The notes: a model not told the origin generated them from the sequence alone. Positions 45,720 through 54,951 are shown, counted from the first letter of the stretch. The stretch: DNA of 64,000 bases from Microvirga sp. Mcv34 (GCF_024519725.1 NZ_JALJRK010000005.1:1-64000), one strand, 5' to 3'. A program made the numbers and translations.

Positions 45720-47324
45720 TCAGCGAGCCTGTTCTTCGGATCTATCCTTCAAGGCATTCCGGATGCGCCGGATGACGACGGCTTTGGCTTTCCTGTCGGC
45801 TGCCGCCTCGACGGCCTCGTTGATCTCGAGAAGCAGCTGCGCATAATCGTTGTGCCAGTCGCGATGTCCCGCGCTCGCGCCTGACAGGCGCTCCTCATGG
45901 CGCTCGATCCGAACCGCCTGCTCCCCCGCCAGATCGTAGACGTCGTCGATCTGCGGAATGACGGCGCCGGGCACATGGGGGAGATCGGCGAGGGACGATT
46001 GCAGCGCCTTCAAGGCCGGATCTTCTCCATGGACGAGGAAGACGCCGCGTCGAACCGGCAGGCGATCCGTGAGCCAAGCCTTCAGCTCGGGACCATCCGC
46101 ATGGCCTGAATACAGATCCAGAGTCCGCATGCGCGCCCGGACCTTGATCTCCTCCCCTTGGATCCGGACCGTCGAGGCGCCTTCCTGAAGGATCCGCCCG
46201 AGCGTTCCCTGGGCCTGAAAACCGACGAAGAGAACGGTGGCTTCGTCCCGCCAGAGCCAAGCCTTCAGATGGTGCCGGATGCGGCCCGCCTCGCACATGC
46301 CGCTGGCGGCAATGATGATGTGGAAGCTGTGAATGCGGTCGATGGCCTTGCTCTGCTCGACGGTTTCCGTGAAGCGGACAGAGTGGGAGTCGAGCGCCTC
46401 GATGAGGTCCGAGCCGTTCCTGAGTTCTCCCGCATGACGCTTGAAGACGGCACTCGCCTTCGAGGCCAGCGGAGAATCGATGAAGATCGGAATGGCCGGC
46501 AGTTCACCCGCTTCCACGAGTTCCATGAGATCGACGAGGAGTTCCTGCGTTCGCTCGACCGCAAAGGATGGGATGAGCAGAACCCCGCTCGGGCGCATGG
46601 CCGCGCGAACTTCGTCGCGCAGCATCCGCCGGCGGCGCTCGATCGTGGTGCCGGCCCGGTCCGTATCGCCATAGGTGGATTCGAGTACGACGTAATCGAG
46701 ATCGCGCGGCCCGTCCGGATCAGGTTGAAGGAGCTTGTGATCGGGTCCGACATCTCCGGAGAACAGGAGGCGAAGCGGCTTCTCGACCCCACCCTGTGCC
46801 ACCTCCATTTCGATGGAGGCCGAGCCGAGAAGATGGCCCGCGTTCCAGTAGCGCGCCCGGAATCCGGGAACGACATCCAGCCACTGGCCGTAAGCCACAG
46901 GCCGGAACTGCTCGAGGCATGCGACCGCGTCCTCTTCCGTGTAGATGGGAGACACCGTCTCGCGCCCGCGGCGGCTGTTACGGCGGTTGAGCTGGTTGAC
47001 CTCCATCTCCTGGATGTAACCGGAATCCGGAAGCATGATGGACGCGAGGTCAGCCGTTCCGGCCGTCGCGTAGATCGGCCCGTCGAACCCGGCCTTCACG
47101 AGCTTCGGCACAAGACCGCTATGATCGATATGTGCGTGAGTGAGGCAGAGGGCGCTGATGCCGCCGACCCGAAACGGAAAGGGCTGGTAGTTGAGCTCCC
47201 GCTCGGATTTGGACCCTTGAAACATTCCGCAATCGACCAGGACGCGAGCCGTGTCCGTTTCGAGCAGGAAGCAGGATCCGGTCACCGTCCGGGCGGCACC
47301 GTAGAAGTGAAGGCGGAGCGACAA
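45720..47324 (-). CDS. MBL-fold beta-CASP RNA nuclease
   Basis: 534 residues. The metallo-beta-lactamase motif THAHIDHSG carries H63, H65, D67 and H68; GHLLGSASIE and the RMMBL-type SGHADGPELKAWL are present, so the whole beta-CASP/KH-type nuclease core is there. Likely an RNA endonuclease of the archaeal CPSF/bacterial MBL-CASP group. Start is a TTG at 47324 with a strong AGGAGG five bases upstream. Last gene of the usp-flavodoxin-ATPase operon, 126 bp after the ATPase. Confidence 0.9.
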   Translation of the reverse strand: MSLRLHFYGAARTVTGSCFLLETDTARVLVDCGMFQGSKSERELNYQPFPFRVGGISALCLTHAHIDHSGLVPKLVKAGFDGPIYATAGTADLASIMLPDSGYIQEMEVNQLNRRNSRRGRETVSPIYTEEDAVACLEQFRPVAYGQWLDVVPGFRARYWNAGHLLGSASIEMEVAQGGVEKPLRLLFSGDVGPDHKLLQPDPDGPRDLDYVVLESTYGDTDRAGTTIERRRRMLRDEVRAAMRPSGVLLIPSFAVERTQELLVDLMELVEAGELPAIPIFIDSPLASKASAVFKRHAGELRNGSDLIEALDSHSVRFTETVEQSKAIDRIHSFHIIIAASGMCEAGRIRHHLKAWLWRDEATVLFVGFQAQGTLGRILQEGASTVRIQGEEIKVRARMRTLDLYSGHADGPELKAWLTDRLPVRRGVFLVHGEDPALKALQSSLADLPHVPGAVIPQIDDVYDLAGEQAVRIERHEERLSGASAGHRDWHNDYAQLLLEINEAVEAAADRKAKAVVIRRIRNALKDRSEEQAR

Positions 47325-47450
47325 GAAAACCTCCTGGAGATGAGGATGCGTCCAGCCGGAACCATCGCATCTTGGTCCATCTTCGTCGAGCGGCTGGCGG
47401 CCTTTCTGGAATTGCGGATCGAACCACTGCAGAAGCGCCGCTGATCGCGA

Positions 47451-49382
47451 TCAGGACGGCTCCGGTCCCCACAGGGCCCGCAGGGCGTTGAGGATCACCG
47501 CGACATCGATGGCCTCCTGGATCAGGGCCCCCTGAACCGGGGTGATGTAGCCCAATCCTGCGGCGATCATGCCGACGACCGAGAGGCCGATCCCGGCATA
47601 GACGCTTTGGAGCGCGATGCGCCTGGACCGTCTCGCCACGAGAATGGCGGCAGGAAGCTTGTCGAGTTGATCCACGAGGAGAACCACGTCGGCCGCTTCG
47701 GCGGAGGCGGCCGCGCCCCTCGCACCCATGGCGACGCCGACATCGGCTGCCGCAAGGGCCGGGGCGTCGTTGACGCCGTCGCCGATCATCATGACGGGCC
47801 CGTGTCGCTTCTCCTCCTGCACGATGGCGATCTTCCGGTCCGGCGTGAGCTCGGCGTGGACCCCGTCGAGATGCAGGCCGACCGTAACGGCCTGGGCCAC
47901 CTCGCGGCGATCTCCGGTCGCCAGGACAATCCGGGTCACGCCTAGCCTGCGAAGGCTGTCCACCACCAGGGCGGCCTCCATCCGCAAGGGATCGGCCAGG
48001 ATCAGGAGCCCGGCCTCCTGGCCGTCGACCGACACGGCGACGATGACGGCCCCGGCGGGCCTGTGGTTCTCGGACACCGTCTGCACGATTCTGGGAACAC
48101 GTTGCGAGACGTATCGAACCCCGCCGACGGCAACCCGGCGGCCGTCCACGATTCCTTCCAGGCCCTCGCCCGGTATCTCCACGACCTCCGTCGGCGGCAG
48201 AAGATCGAGCCGCCGGTCCCGCGCCTCGGCAACGAGCGCATGAGCGATCACGTGTTTGGAGGCCTGATCGAGGGATGCGGTGAGCTGAAGAAGTCTGTCG
48301 GCCGACAGATCGGCAACGGGGAGGATCTCGACGAGCCGCGCCTGCCCATGCGTGAGCGTCCCGGTCTTGTCGATGACCAGGCCCGTCACGCGGGTGAGCC
48401 CCTCCAGAGCCCTCCCGCCCTTCACCAGCACCCCGGCCTTCGCGGCCCGGGAGACTCCAGAGACGATCGCCACGGGAACTGCGAGAATGAGAGGGCACGG
48501 GGTTGCGATGACAAGCACGGCCAGCGCCCTGATCGGATCGCCGCTCCACAGCCAGGCACCACCGGCGAGGCCGACCGTCAGGGCCAGAAACGCCATGGCG
48601 TACCGATCCGCCAGGCGGGCTATGGGAGCCTTCGAGCGCTGGGCGGCCTCGATCAGGCGCACGACACCGGCATAGGTGCTCTCGGCCGCACGGCGCGTGG
48701 CCGTCAGGTCGAAGGCATCGCCGGCATTGGTCACGCCGCTCATGACCGGCTCGCCCGCCCTCCTCTGAACGGGAAGCGACTCGCCCGTCAGCGCCGATTG
48801 GTCGAGAACGGCGACCCCGTTCTCGACGAGTCCGTCGACGGCAACCACGTCGCCCTGTCGGACGAGCAGGCAGTCGCCTGGCGCGACGGCTTCGAGCGCG
48901 ACTTCTTCGAGCCTGCCGTTGCGATGCCGGAGGGCGACACGCGGCACACGTGCCAAAAGCGCCGTCATTTCGCGGTTGGCGCGGCGCTCGGCGAAGCTCT
49001 CCAGGTATTGCCCGCCGGCATACATCAGGGCCACGACCACGGCCGCGAGGTGCTCCCCGAACGCGAGCGCCCCGGACATGGAGAGGGCTGCGACGATGTC
49101 CAGGCCGACATCGCCGCGCCGCAGGCTGGCGACGATCTCGATCAGCAATGCCGCGAGGACCGGAAGGGTGGCGAGCGCCCAGACCATCCCGGCGGCCTGC
49201 CCGCTCCCGGCGATCCGCATCCCTAAACCCAGCGCGAGGCCCAAGGCGGGCACCATGACCAGGATAGGGCGGACAAGCCTGTGAAGCTCCTGCAAGGATG
49301 GAAGGCCCGATGTCCGGGAGAGCCCGAGCCAGGAAAGAGCCGGCGGATCGGTTTTCTCAAGACCGGGCATCGTCAGGTCCAT
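47451..49382 (-). CDS. P1B-type heavy-metal ATPase with CPL metal motif
   Basis: 643 residues. Complete catalytic set: TGES (199-202), phosphorylated Asp338 in DKTGTLT, and GDGVNDAPAL. The membrane metal motif is C296-P297-L298 (ATPCPLILA) rather than CPC, and there is no N-terminal metal-binding domain, so the cargo cannot be assigned to copper or zinc from sequence. The actuator and P domains are normal. Two starts are possible (49382 or the ATG four codons later). Part of the minus-strand stress operon. Confidence 0.88.
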   Translation of the reverse strand: MDLTMPGLEKTDPPALSWLGLSRTSGLPSLQELHRLVRPILVMVPALGLALGLGMRIAGSGQAAGMVWALATLPVLAALLIEIVASLRRGDVGLDIVAALSMSGALAFGEHLAAVVVALMYAGGQYLESFAERRANREMTALLARVPRVALRHRNGRLEEVALEAVAPGDCLLVRQGDVVAVDGLVENGVAVLDQSALTGESLPVQRRAGEPVMSGVTNAGDAFDLTATRRAAESTYAGVVRLIEAAQRSKAPIARLADRYAMAFLALTVGLAGGAWLWSGDPIRALAVLVIATPCPLILAVPVAIVSGVSRAAKAGVLVKGGRALEGLTRVTGLVIDKTGTLTHGQARLVEILPVADLSADRLLQLTASLDQASKHVIAHALVAEARDRRLDLLPPTEVVEIPGEGLEGIVDGRRVAVGGVRYVSQRVPRIVQTVSENHRPAGAVIVAVSVDGQEAGLLILADPLRMEAALVVDSLRRLGVTRIVLATGDRREVAQAVTVGLHLDGVHAELTPDRKIAIVQEEKRHGPVMMIGDGVNDAPALAAADVGVAMGARGAAASAEAADVVLLVDQLDKLPAAILVARRSRRIALQSVYAGIGLSVVGMIAAGLGYITPVQGALIQEAIDVAVILNALRALWGPEPS

Positions 49383-49486
49383 TCAGGGCGCAGGGATCGA
49401 CGTTCCCCACGGATCTGCGCGACGTCCGCCAGTCTGTGAGCCATCGTCGCGCCCTGCAAGAAGAACGCATCGTACATTCTGGTCAT
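49373..49486 (-). CDS. Possible 37-residue ORF between the flavodoxin-like and ATPase genes
   Basis: Reads MTRMYDAFFLQGATMAHRL onward, 37 residues, not recognised. Its ATG overlaps the flavodoxin-like stop (ATGA), AGAG lies upstream, and its stop overlaps the ATPase start by 10 bp, so it forms a perfect coupling chain across the gap. It could be a leader that passes ribosomes to the ATPase, or a true small protein. Support is positional only. Confidence 0.35.
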   Translation of the reverse strand: MTRMYDAFFLQGATMAHRLADVAQIRGERRSLRPEWT

Positions 49487-50064
49487 CGGGCTCTCTTGCC
49501 GAGATCGCGCAAGGTGGCGATCCAGGATTTCCGTTTGCCGTCGCTCATGCCTTCGATCGTGCCGACCAGTGTGTGCCGGTTCGGGCCGATTCCGACCAGC
49601 GACAGGATGCTGCGCTTGAGGCTCTTGAGGCTGTGCGCCCCGAAATACCATCGGTAGACGAAGGCCGGCATGCCCATGGTGACGACGATCCGCGACGAAC
49701 GCCCTTTGAGCGCAGTCTTCCAGTCGCCGCCTGCTTGTCCGCCGCTCATGAAGGCAGGCCGCAGGGCCTGTTCGAGGAACGCCTTGAGAAGGGCCGGCAT
49801 GCCTCCCAGCCAGAGGGGATAGACGATGACGAGGTGCTCGGCCCATGCCATCGTTCCCTGCGCCTCCGCGATGGCGGCGGGCGGCGGGGCAGCGTCCCAG
49901 TCGGCCTTCTCGTTCAGCAGCGGAAAATCGAGATCGGCCACAGGAATGATGCGGACGTGATGGCCGCCGGTACGCGCTCCTTCAGCATAGGCCTCCGCGA
50001 GCGCGTGGCAGAAATGCCCGCCGCCGGGCGTCGGATGGCCCTGAATGATGGCGATGCGCGTCAC
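49483..50064 (-). CDS. Flavodoxin-fold NAD(P)H:quinone oxidoreductase-like protein
   Basis: 193 residues from a GTG at 50064; the frame is open to a TTG at 50121, so the start is uncertain. FMN-binding fold: RIAIIQGHPTPGGGHFCHAL, then VIVYPLWLGGMPALLKAFLEQ, the NAD(P)H dehydrogenase (quinone) family pattern. Likely a two-electron quinone or general reductase. Second gene of the usp operon, starting about 45 bp after the usp stop, or overlapping it if the TTG is used. Confidence 0.85.
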   Translation of the reverse strand: MTRIAIIQGHPTPGGGHFCHALAEAYAEGARTGGHHVRIIPVADLDFPLLNEKADWDAAPPPAAIAEAQGTMAWAEHLVIVYPLWLGGMPALLKAFLEQALRPAFMSGGQAGGDWKTALKGRSSRIVVTMGMPAFVYRWYFGAHSLKSLKRSILSLVGIGPNRHTLVGTIEGMSDGKRKSWIATLRDLGKRAR

Positions 50065-50110
50065 GACGACGTTCGCATTCCAAGGCCCGGGAACGCTCCC
50101 TGGGGCGACA

Positions 50111-50944
50111 TCAATGCGCAATCAGCAAAGGACTTGCCGCCGTATGCAGCACATCCCGAGTCGCGCCTCCGAAAACCTGCTCTCTCAGCCGGGCATGACC
50201 GTACCCGCCCATGATGACGAGATCGGCGGACAGGCGCTTTGCTTCGTCCAGGATGACCTCGCCGATGCCGCGGTCCCCGCTCTCTGTCGAAACCACGTCC
50301 GCGACCACGCCATGGCGCGCGAGATGGAGTTCCACCTCGTTCCACGGCTCGCTGTCCTCAGGCGGGTCGACGACGAGCACGATGGTACGAGCCGCCTGCT
50401 CGATGAAGCTCAGCCCTTCGCGCAGGGCGCGGGCGGCCTCGCGGCTGCCGTTCCAAGCCACCAGCACGGTCCGGATCGGCCCCTGCCGATGGCGACCGGG
50501 CGGCACGAGCAGGAGCGCGCGTCCGCTGCCGAAGAGCACCGCCTCGGCGAGATCCGACCAGTCGGTGATATCGGGCTCCCGGTGCGGGCGCGTAGCGATG
50601 AAGAGGTCGGCACACCGCGCCAGCTCCGCGACCTTTTCGGACAGGACACCATAGGTCTCGTCGAGCCGGCGCAGCTCGTGCGGCACCTGGAGGCCGGCGA
50701 GACGCTCCGTCAGGCGCGTTGCGGTCGCGTCGCCATCCCGGCGGGCGCGCTCGTCCAGCTCCGCGAGAACCTGCATGGCGGCCGCGCCTCCATCCATCGG
50801 CATGGGAATAGTGAGGTCCGGCAGCAGGTTGGTGAAGATCCCGATCAGATGGGTCTGACCCGCCGTCGCAAGCGCCTGCCCGTATTCCAGCCGGATCTCG
50901 TCCTCGGCGCTTCCGTCGAGATGCACCATGATGTCCTTGGTCAT
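50111..50944 (-). CDS. Tandem-domain universal stress protein (minus-strand operon)
   Basis: 277 residues from the ATG at 50944, which has GGAGG eight bases upstream. The frame is open to 51001, but that stretch holds the predicted promoter -10 and start site, so the shorter form is right. Two UspA domains; the second ends LVIMGGYGHARLREQVFGGATRDVL, close to the nucleotide-binding motif. First gene of the unit usp-flavodoxin-(small ORF)-ATPase-MBL nuclease. Confidence 0.9.
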   Translation of the reverse strand: MTKDIMVHLDGSAEDEIRLEYGQALATAGQTHLIGIFTNLLPDLTIPMPMDGGAAAMQVLAELDERARRDGDATATRLTERLAGLQVPHELRRLDETYGVLSEKVAELARCADLFIATRPHREPDITDWSDLAEAVLFGSGRALLLVPPGRHRQGPIRTVLVAWNGSREAARALREGLSFIEQAARTIVLVVDPPEDSEPWNEVELHLARHGVVADVVSTESGDRGIGEVILDEAKRLSADLVIMGGYGHARLREQVFGGATRDVLHTAASPLLIAH

Positions 50945-50996
50945 CGGCTCGTCCTCCATCGGCCCGGACACGACCTCGTGCGGAGCCATTGGGGGC

Positions 50997-51038
50997 ATCA
51001 TGCGGTCGGAACGGGAGCCGCGCCTTGATCTGGAGCAA
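50997..51038 (-). promoter_or_regulatory. FNR/FixK-type box and -10 element of the minus-strand stress operon
   Basis: TTGATCTGGAGCAA (51025-51038) fits TTG(A/C)-N6-(T/G)CAA and has one mismatch to TTGAT-N4-ATCAA. On the minus strand CATGAT occupies 51002-50997, centred 32 bp downstream. Box, hexamer and distance match the promoter at 43175-43215. Confidence 0.68.
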
Positions 51039-51071
51039 TCTGTCCTGAACGGGCAGAACCGTGGCCGCGAC

Positions 51072-52145
51072 CTATGGCGTGATCGCCACCTTCAGCACGC
51101 CGTCGCGCTGATGGGCGAACAGGTCATAGGCCTCCTCGATCTGGTCGAGCTTGAAGCGATGCGTCACGAGAGGACGCGTGTCGACACGCCCCGAGGCAAT
51201 CGCGCCGATCAGCCGCCGCATCCGTTCCTTGCCGCCCGGGCAGAGTGTCGTCCGGATCGTATGATCGCCCAACCCGGCCAGGAAACCGTCGAGCGGAATC
51301 CTGAGATCGCCCGAATAGACCCCGAGCGACGACAGGGTGCCGCCGGGACGGAGCACCCGGAGCGCCGCCTCGAAGGTCTGCTGGCGCCCGAGCGCCTCGA
51401 TGGAGACGTCAACGCCGCGCCCGTCGGTGAGGCGCCTGATCTCCTCGACCGGGTCCGCTTTCGTGAAATCCACCACGTGATCCGCCCCCATGCGGCGCGA
51501 CATCTCGATCCGCTCTGGGACGCTCTCGACTGCGATGATGGTGGTGGCGCCCATCAGCTTGGCCCCGGCCGTGGCGCAGAGACCGATGGGGCCCTGGGCG
51601 AACACGGCCACCGTGTCGCCGATGCGGATGCGCCCGCTCTCCGCTCCCGAGAAGCCGGTCGACATGATGTCCGGGCACATGAGCACCTGCTCGTCCGTCA
51701 GCCCGTCGGGGACCGGGGCGAGATTCGCCATGGCGTCGGGCACCCGCACGTATTCGGCCTGGCACCCGTCGATGGTGTTGCCGAACTTCCAGCCGCCTAT
51801 GGGTTTCCAGCCATGTTTCGTGCCGGCTCCGTCCTGCGAGTGGCAACCGCACAGGCAGGCCTCGCTGTGCCCGCTCGGCGTGATGGCGCCGGCGATGACC
51901 CGCTGGCCCTCGCGATAGCCCTGCACGGCCGAGCCGAGCTTCTCGATGATTCCGACCGGCTCGTGACCGATGGTGAGCCCACGGGCGACCGGATACTCCC
52001 CCTTGAGGATATGGATGTCCGTGCCGCAGATCGTCGTGGTGGTGATGCGCACGAGCGCATCGAGCGGCCCAACATCGGGGATCGGCTTCTCGTCGAGAAC
52101 GATGCGTCCAGGCTCGATGAAAATGGCAGCCTTCATCTTGGGCAT
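51072..52145 (-). CDS. Zinc-dependent alcohol dehydrogenase, second copy of a different subgroup
   Basis: 357 residues. Catalytic zinc region CGTDIHILKGEYPVARGLTIGHEPVG; Rossmann segment VAVFAQGPIGLCATAGAKL; the extra loop with CLCGCHSQDGAGTKHGW is characteristic of the class III/NAD-dependent alcohol dehydrogenases related to isopropanol or threonine dehydrogenases. GGGAG precedes the ATG at 52145. Not obviously under the FNR-type promoter of its neighbour, since it lies upstream of that box. Confidence 0.9.
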   Translation of the reverse strand: MPKMKAAIFIEPGRIVLDEKPIPDVGPLDALVRITTTTICGTDIHILKGEYPVARGLTIGHEPVGIIEKLGSAVQGYREGQRVIAGAITPSGHSEACLCGCHSQDGAGTKHGWKPIGGWKFGNTIDGCQAEYVRVPDAMANLAPVPDGLTDEQVLMCPDIMSTGFSGAESGRIRIGDTVAVFAQGPIGLCATAGAKLMGATTIIAVESVPERIEMSRRMGADHVVDFTKADPVEEIRRLTDGRGVDVSIEALGRQQTFEAALRVLRPGGTLSSLGVYSGDLRIPLDGFLAGLGDHTIRTTLCPGGKERMRRLIGAIASGRVDTRPLVTHRFKLDQIEEAYDLFAHQRDGVLKVAITP

Positions 52146-52390
52146 GTCCAGCTCTCCCAAGGCTGATTTGCCCCTATCATAGCACAGGCGAGCGCCGTGT
52201 CTGCCAACCTGAGCCGGACTAGCCCCGATCACGCATGAGCCGAAGATGTCCCGTCGCCGTGCCTATGACCTGTGCCATCATGAAGGCCGAGAACGGCCTG
52301 GAAGAGGTCCAGGAACCTGCCGACACCATGAATGGCGGCGACGGTCTGCCTGGGGATGGCGACGACCGCCACCCCCATGCTTTGCCGGTG

Positions 52391-52870
52391 CTACGACTTC
52401 GGCATGATCACAGTGTCGATGACATGAATGACGCCGTTCGATGCGTTGACGTCGGCCTTGGTGACGACGGCATCGTCCACCTTCACGGCGTTGCCGCTGG
52501 CATCGATCCGCACCGAACTGCCCTCGACGGTCTTGGCGTTGGTCGTCTTGCCCTTGAGATCGCCGGACATGACGTTCCCGGGCACGACGTGATAGGTTAG
52601 AACCTTCTGGAGCTGGGCCTTATTCTCGGGCTTCAGGAGGTTCTCGACCGTTCCGGCCGGAAGCTTCTTGAAGGCTTCGTCGGTGGGGGCGAACACCGTA
52701 TAGGGGCCATTGCCTTTGAGCGTTTCGACCAACCCTGCGGCCTGAAGGGCTGCCGTAAGGGTCTTGAAGCTGCCGTTGCTGACAGCGGTTTCGACGATGT
52801 CCGCCGCTGCAGCCGGACTGGCTGCGGCGAGCATGGCAGCTATGGCGTAAGCACTGTACTTCGCGCTCAT
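52391..52870 (-). CDS. Exported fasciclin (FAS1) domain protein
   Basis: 159 residues: a signal peptide ending SPAAAAD, then one full FAS1 domain with the H1 motif [21 protein letters not shown], and the H2 region [18 protein letters not shown]1 proteins act in adhesion or cell-surface binding; secreted or periplasmic here. A ribosome site GGAGGATAG precedes the ATG. Confidence 0.92.
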   Translation of the reverse strand: MSAKYSAYAIAAMLAAASPAAAADIVETAVSNGSFKTLTAALQAAGLVETLKGNGPYTVFAPTDEAFKKLPAGTVENLLKPENKAQLQKVLTYHVVPGNVMSGDLKGKTTNAKTVEGSSVRIDASGNAVKVDDAVVTKADVNASNGVIHVIDTVIMPKS

Positions 52871-53080
52871 TGTTCTATCCTCCGATCGCTGCGCCCCTTC
52901 GGTTCACCGGGCCAGCTTCGATGGATATGTCCGGGGCACGAGTTCGTTTGCATCGGGAGTTTCCCGAGTGAATCCGGATAATTACCGTAGCGCTGCCCTC
53001 CACTCCTCTTAGCAGGGGAAGTCCGCGGACATCCGCGATATACTCCTCTCCGTCAGCCCGGAGCCGAGGTCGAGGCAAGA

Positions 53081-54295
53081 ATGGACCATATCACTCCCGA
53101 CGAACGCTCACCCTTGGACCATCCAGGAGCCCCCAGGCGGGTTCGGGCGACCGCAGGAGCGCAGGAGCCCCATGGCCTGCCGACCTTGATCGCGCCCGAC
53201 GTGGAGCCAGAGGCGTTGCTGCGCTCCACCCTGGATGCCCTGTCGGCTCACATCGCGGTACTCGACGAGGCAGGCACGATCGTCGCCGTCAACCAGGCTT
53301 GGCGGGCTTTTGCCCACGCCTCCGGCTACACCGACGAGAACCATGGTGTCGGGATGAATTACCTGGCGGTGTGCGAAGCGGCCGCCGCCGTATCGAGGGA
53401 TGCGGCGCGAACCGCGAAGGCGCTGAAGGACATCATGGCTGGGCATCGATCCGAGTTTCGGATGGAGTATCCCTGCCGCAGCCCGCAGGGGCCGCGCTGG
53501 TTCCAACTCAGAGTCACCCGTCCGGACCAGACACAGACCTGCCGAATCGTCATCGCGCACGAAGACATTACTGAGGTCAAACGCACGCAGGAGGAGCTGG
53601 CCCGGCTCAGCGGCCGCCTCATGCACCTGCAGGACGAAGAGAGGCGCGCCATTGCACGGGAGCTCCATGACACCACGGCCCAAAATCTCCTGGCCATCAC
53701 TCTGAACGCCACACGTCTGCACAAGGGGCTGCGCGAAGCGGGCGATCCCACCCGTGGCGTCCTCGCGGAGACCCTGGAACTGGCCGAGCAGAGCCTCCAG
53801 GAAGTCCGCACATTGTCCTATCTGCTCCACCCTCCTCTCCTCGACGATATCGGGCTTTCCGCGGCATTGAGCTGGCTCGCCAGAGGCTTCTCGGAGAGAA
53901 GCGGCATTCAGGTCGACATCGGTATCGAGAACAGCGGTGAGCCATTGCCACGTCCGACGGCAACCGCCCTCTACCGAGTCGCTCAGGAGGCGCTGTCGAA
54001 CGTTCACCGCCACTCGGGCAGCAAGCGGGCCCGGCTTGCTCTCTACCGGACCGAGGATATGGTTCAGCTCGACATTGTGGACAGCGGCACAGGGCTCAGA
54101 AATCCCCAAAAGGCCGGCGACGAGGTCCGGCACATCGGCGTCGGCATTTCAGGCATGCGACTGCGCCTTGAACAACTCGGCGGGCAGCTCGACATTCGCT
54201 CTGGCCCATCGGGTACACATGTCAGCGCCAGGGTACCGCTCGCGCCCCTGGAGGAAGATCAATCGTCCCGAGATGCGGCTCCATCAGCCGGTTAG
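53081..54295 (+). CDS. PAS-domain sensor histidine kinase (HisKA_3 type)
   Basis: 404 residues without membrane segments, so cytosolic. A PAS domain (about 45-165) is followed by the phospho-acceptor His196 in ARELHDTTAQNLLAITLNA (HisKA_3) and an HATPase domain with ALSNVHRHSGS (N box) and VGISGMRLRLEQLGG. This is the NarL/DegU-type kinase class. GAGG precedes the ATG at 53081. The response regulator follows 8 bp later. The ligand of the PAS domain is unknown; a redox or oxygen signal is inferred from the neighbourhood only. Confidence 0.92.
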   Translation: MDHITPDERSPLDHPGAPRRVRATAGAQEPHGLPTLIAPDVEPEALLRSTLDALSAHIAVLDEAGTIVAVNQAWRAFAHASGYTDENHGVGMNYLAVCEAAAAVSRDAARTAKALKDIMAGHRSEFRMEYPCRSPQGPRWFQLRVTRPDQTQTCRIVIAHEDITEVKRTQEELARLSGRLMHLQDEERRAIARELHDTTAQNLLAITLNATRLHKGLREAGDPTRGVLAETLELAEQSLQEVRTLSYLLHPPLLDDIGLSAALSWLARGFSERSGIQVDIGIENSGEPLPRPTATALYRVAQEALSNVHRHSGSKRARLALYRTEDMVQLDIVDSGTGLRNPQKAGDEVRHIGVGISGMRLRLEQLGGQLDIRSGPSGTHVSARVPLAPLEEDQSSRDAAPSAG

Positions 54296-54303
54296 GATTC
54301 ATC

Positions 54304-54951
54304 ATGCTTCGCATTCTCCTCGCCGACGATCACGATATCGTGCGGCGCGGCCTCAAGGATCTCCTGGAACAGCAGGTGGGCTGGCATGTCTGCGCGGAAG
54401 CCGCAAACGGCAGGGAAGCCACCGAACTTGCCCTCCAGCACAGGCCTCAGGTCGCGGTCATCGATCTGTCGATGCCCGAACTCAACGGCCTCGAAGCGAC
54501 GCGCCGGATCCGACAGAGCCTGCCGGAGACCGAGGTCCTGATCTTCACGATGCACGAGAGCGAGGAACTGATCCGCGAGGTGCTCGGGGCTGGCGCCAGG
54601 GGCTACCTGCTCAAGTCCGATGCCGTGCGTCAGCTGATCCCAGCAGTCGAAAGCCTGTCGCAGAAAAAGCCCTACTTCGCGGGACGTGTCTCGGAAGTCG
54701 TCCTGGAGGGTTTCCTCAAGGGAGGACAGGCTAGGCTGGAAGGCCCATCGACCGAGCGCCTAACCTCCCGCGAACGCGAAGTCGTGCAGCTCCTTGCAGA
54801 AGGCAACAGCAACAAGCAGATTGCGCGTCTCCTGGACCTGAGCGTCAAGACGGTGGAGACGCATCGCACCGCCGCGATGCGGAAGCTGGAACTCAAGTCC
54901 CTGCCCGACCTGGTTCGCTACGCCGTCAGGATGCAGATCATCCAAGCCTAG
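54304..54951 (+). CDS. NarL/FixJ-family response regulator
   Basis: 215 residues. The receiver domain has the acidic pair LADDHD and phospho-Asp54 (VIDLSMPE); residues 150-215 are a LuxR-type HTH (LTSREREVVQLLAEGNSNKQ through VETHRTAAMRKL). Pairs with the adjacent kinase, 8 bp apart. Its targets are unknown; the flanking stress operons are candidates. Confidence 0.93.
   Translation: MLRILLADDHDIVRRGLKDLLEQQVGWHVCAEAANGREATELALQHRPQVAVIDLSMPELNGLEATRRIRQSLPETEVLIFTMHESEELIREVLGAGARGYLLKSDAVRQLIPAVESLSQKKPYFAGRVSEVVLEGFLKGGQARLEGPSTERLTSREREVVQLLAEGNSNKQIARLLDLSVKTVETHRTAAMRKLELKSLPDLVRYAVRMQIIQA

Noticed and set aside
47441-47454. CTGATCGCGATCAG, a perfect palindrome upstream of the beta-CASP nuclease, considered as a third FNR-type box
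   Set aside because: It lacks the TTG...CAA ends and has no CATGAT-like -10 at the expected distance; it also spans the ATPase stop codon.
53081-54951. Kinase/regulator pair considered as FixL/FixJ
   Set aside because: The kinase is of the HisKA_3 (NarL/DegU) class, not the FixL HisKA type, and the haem-PAS character cannot be shown, so no oxygen-sensing claim is made.
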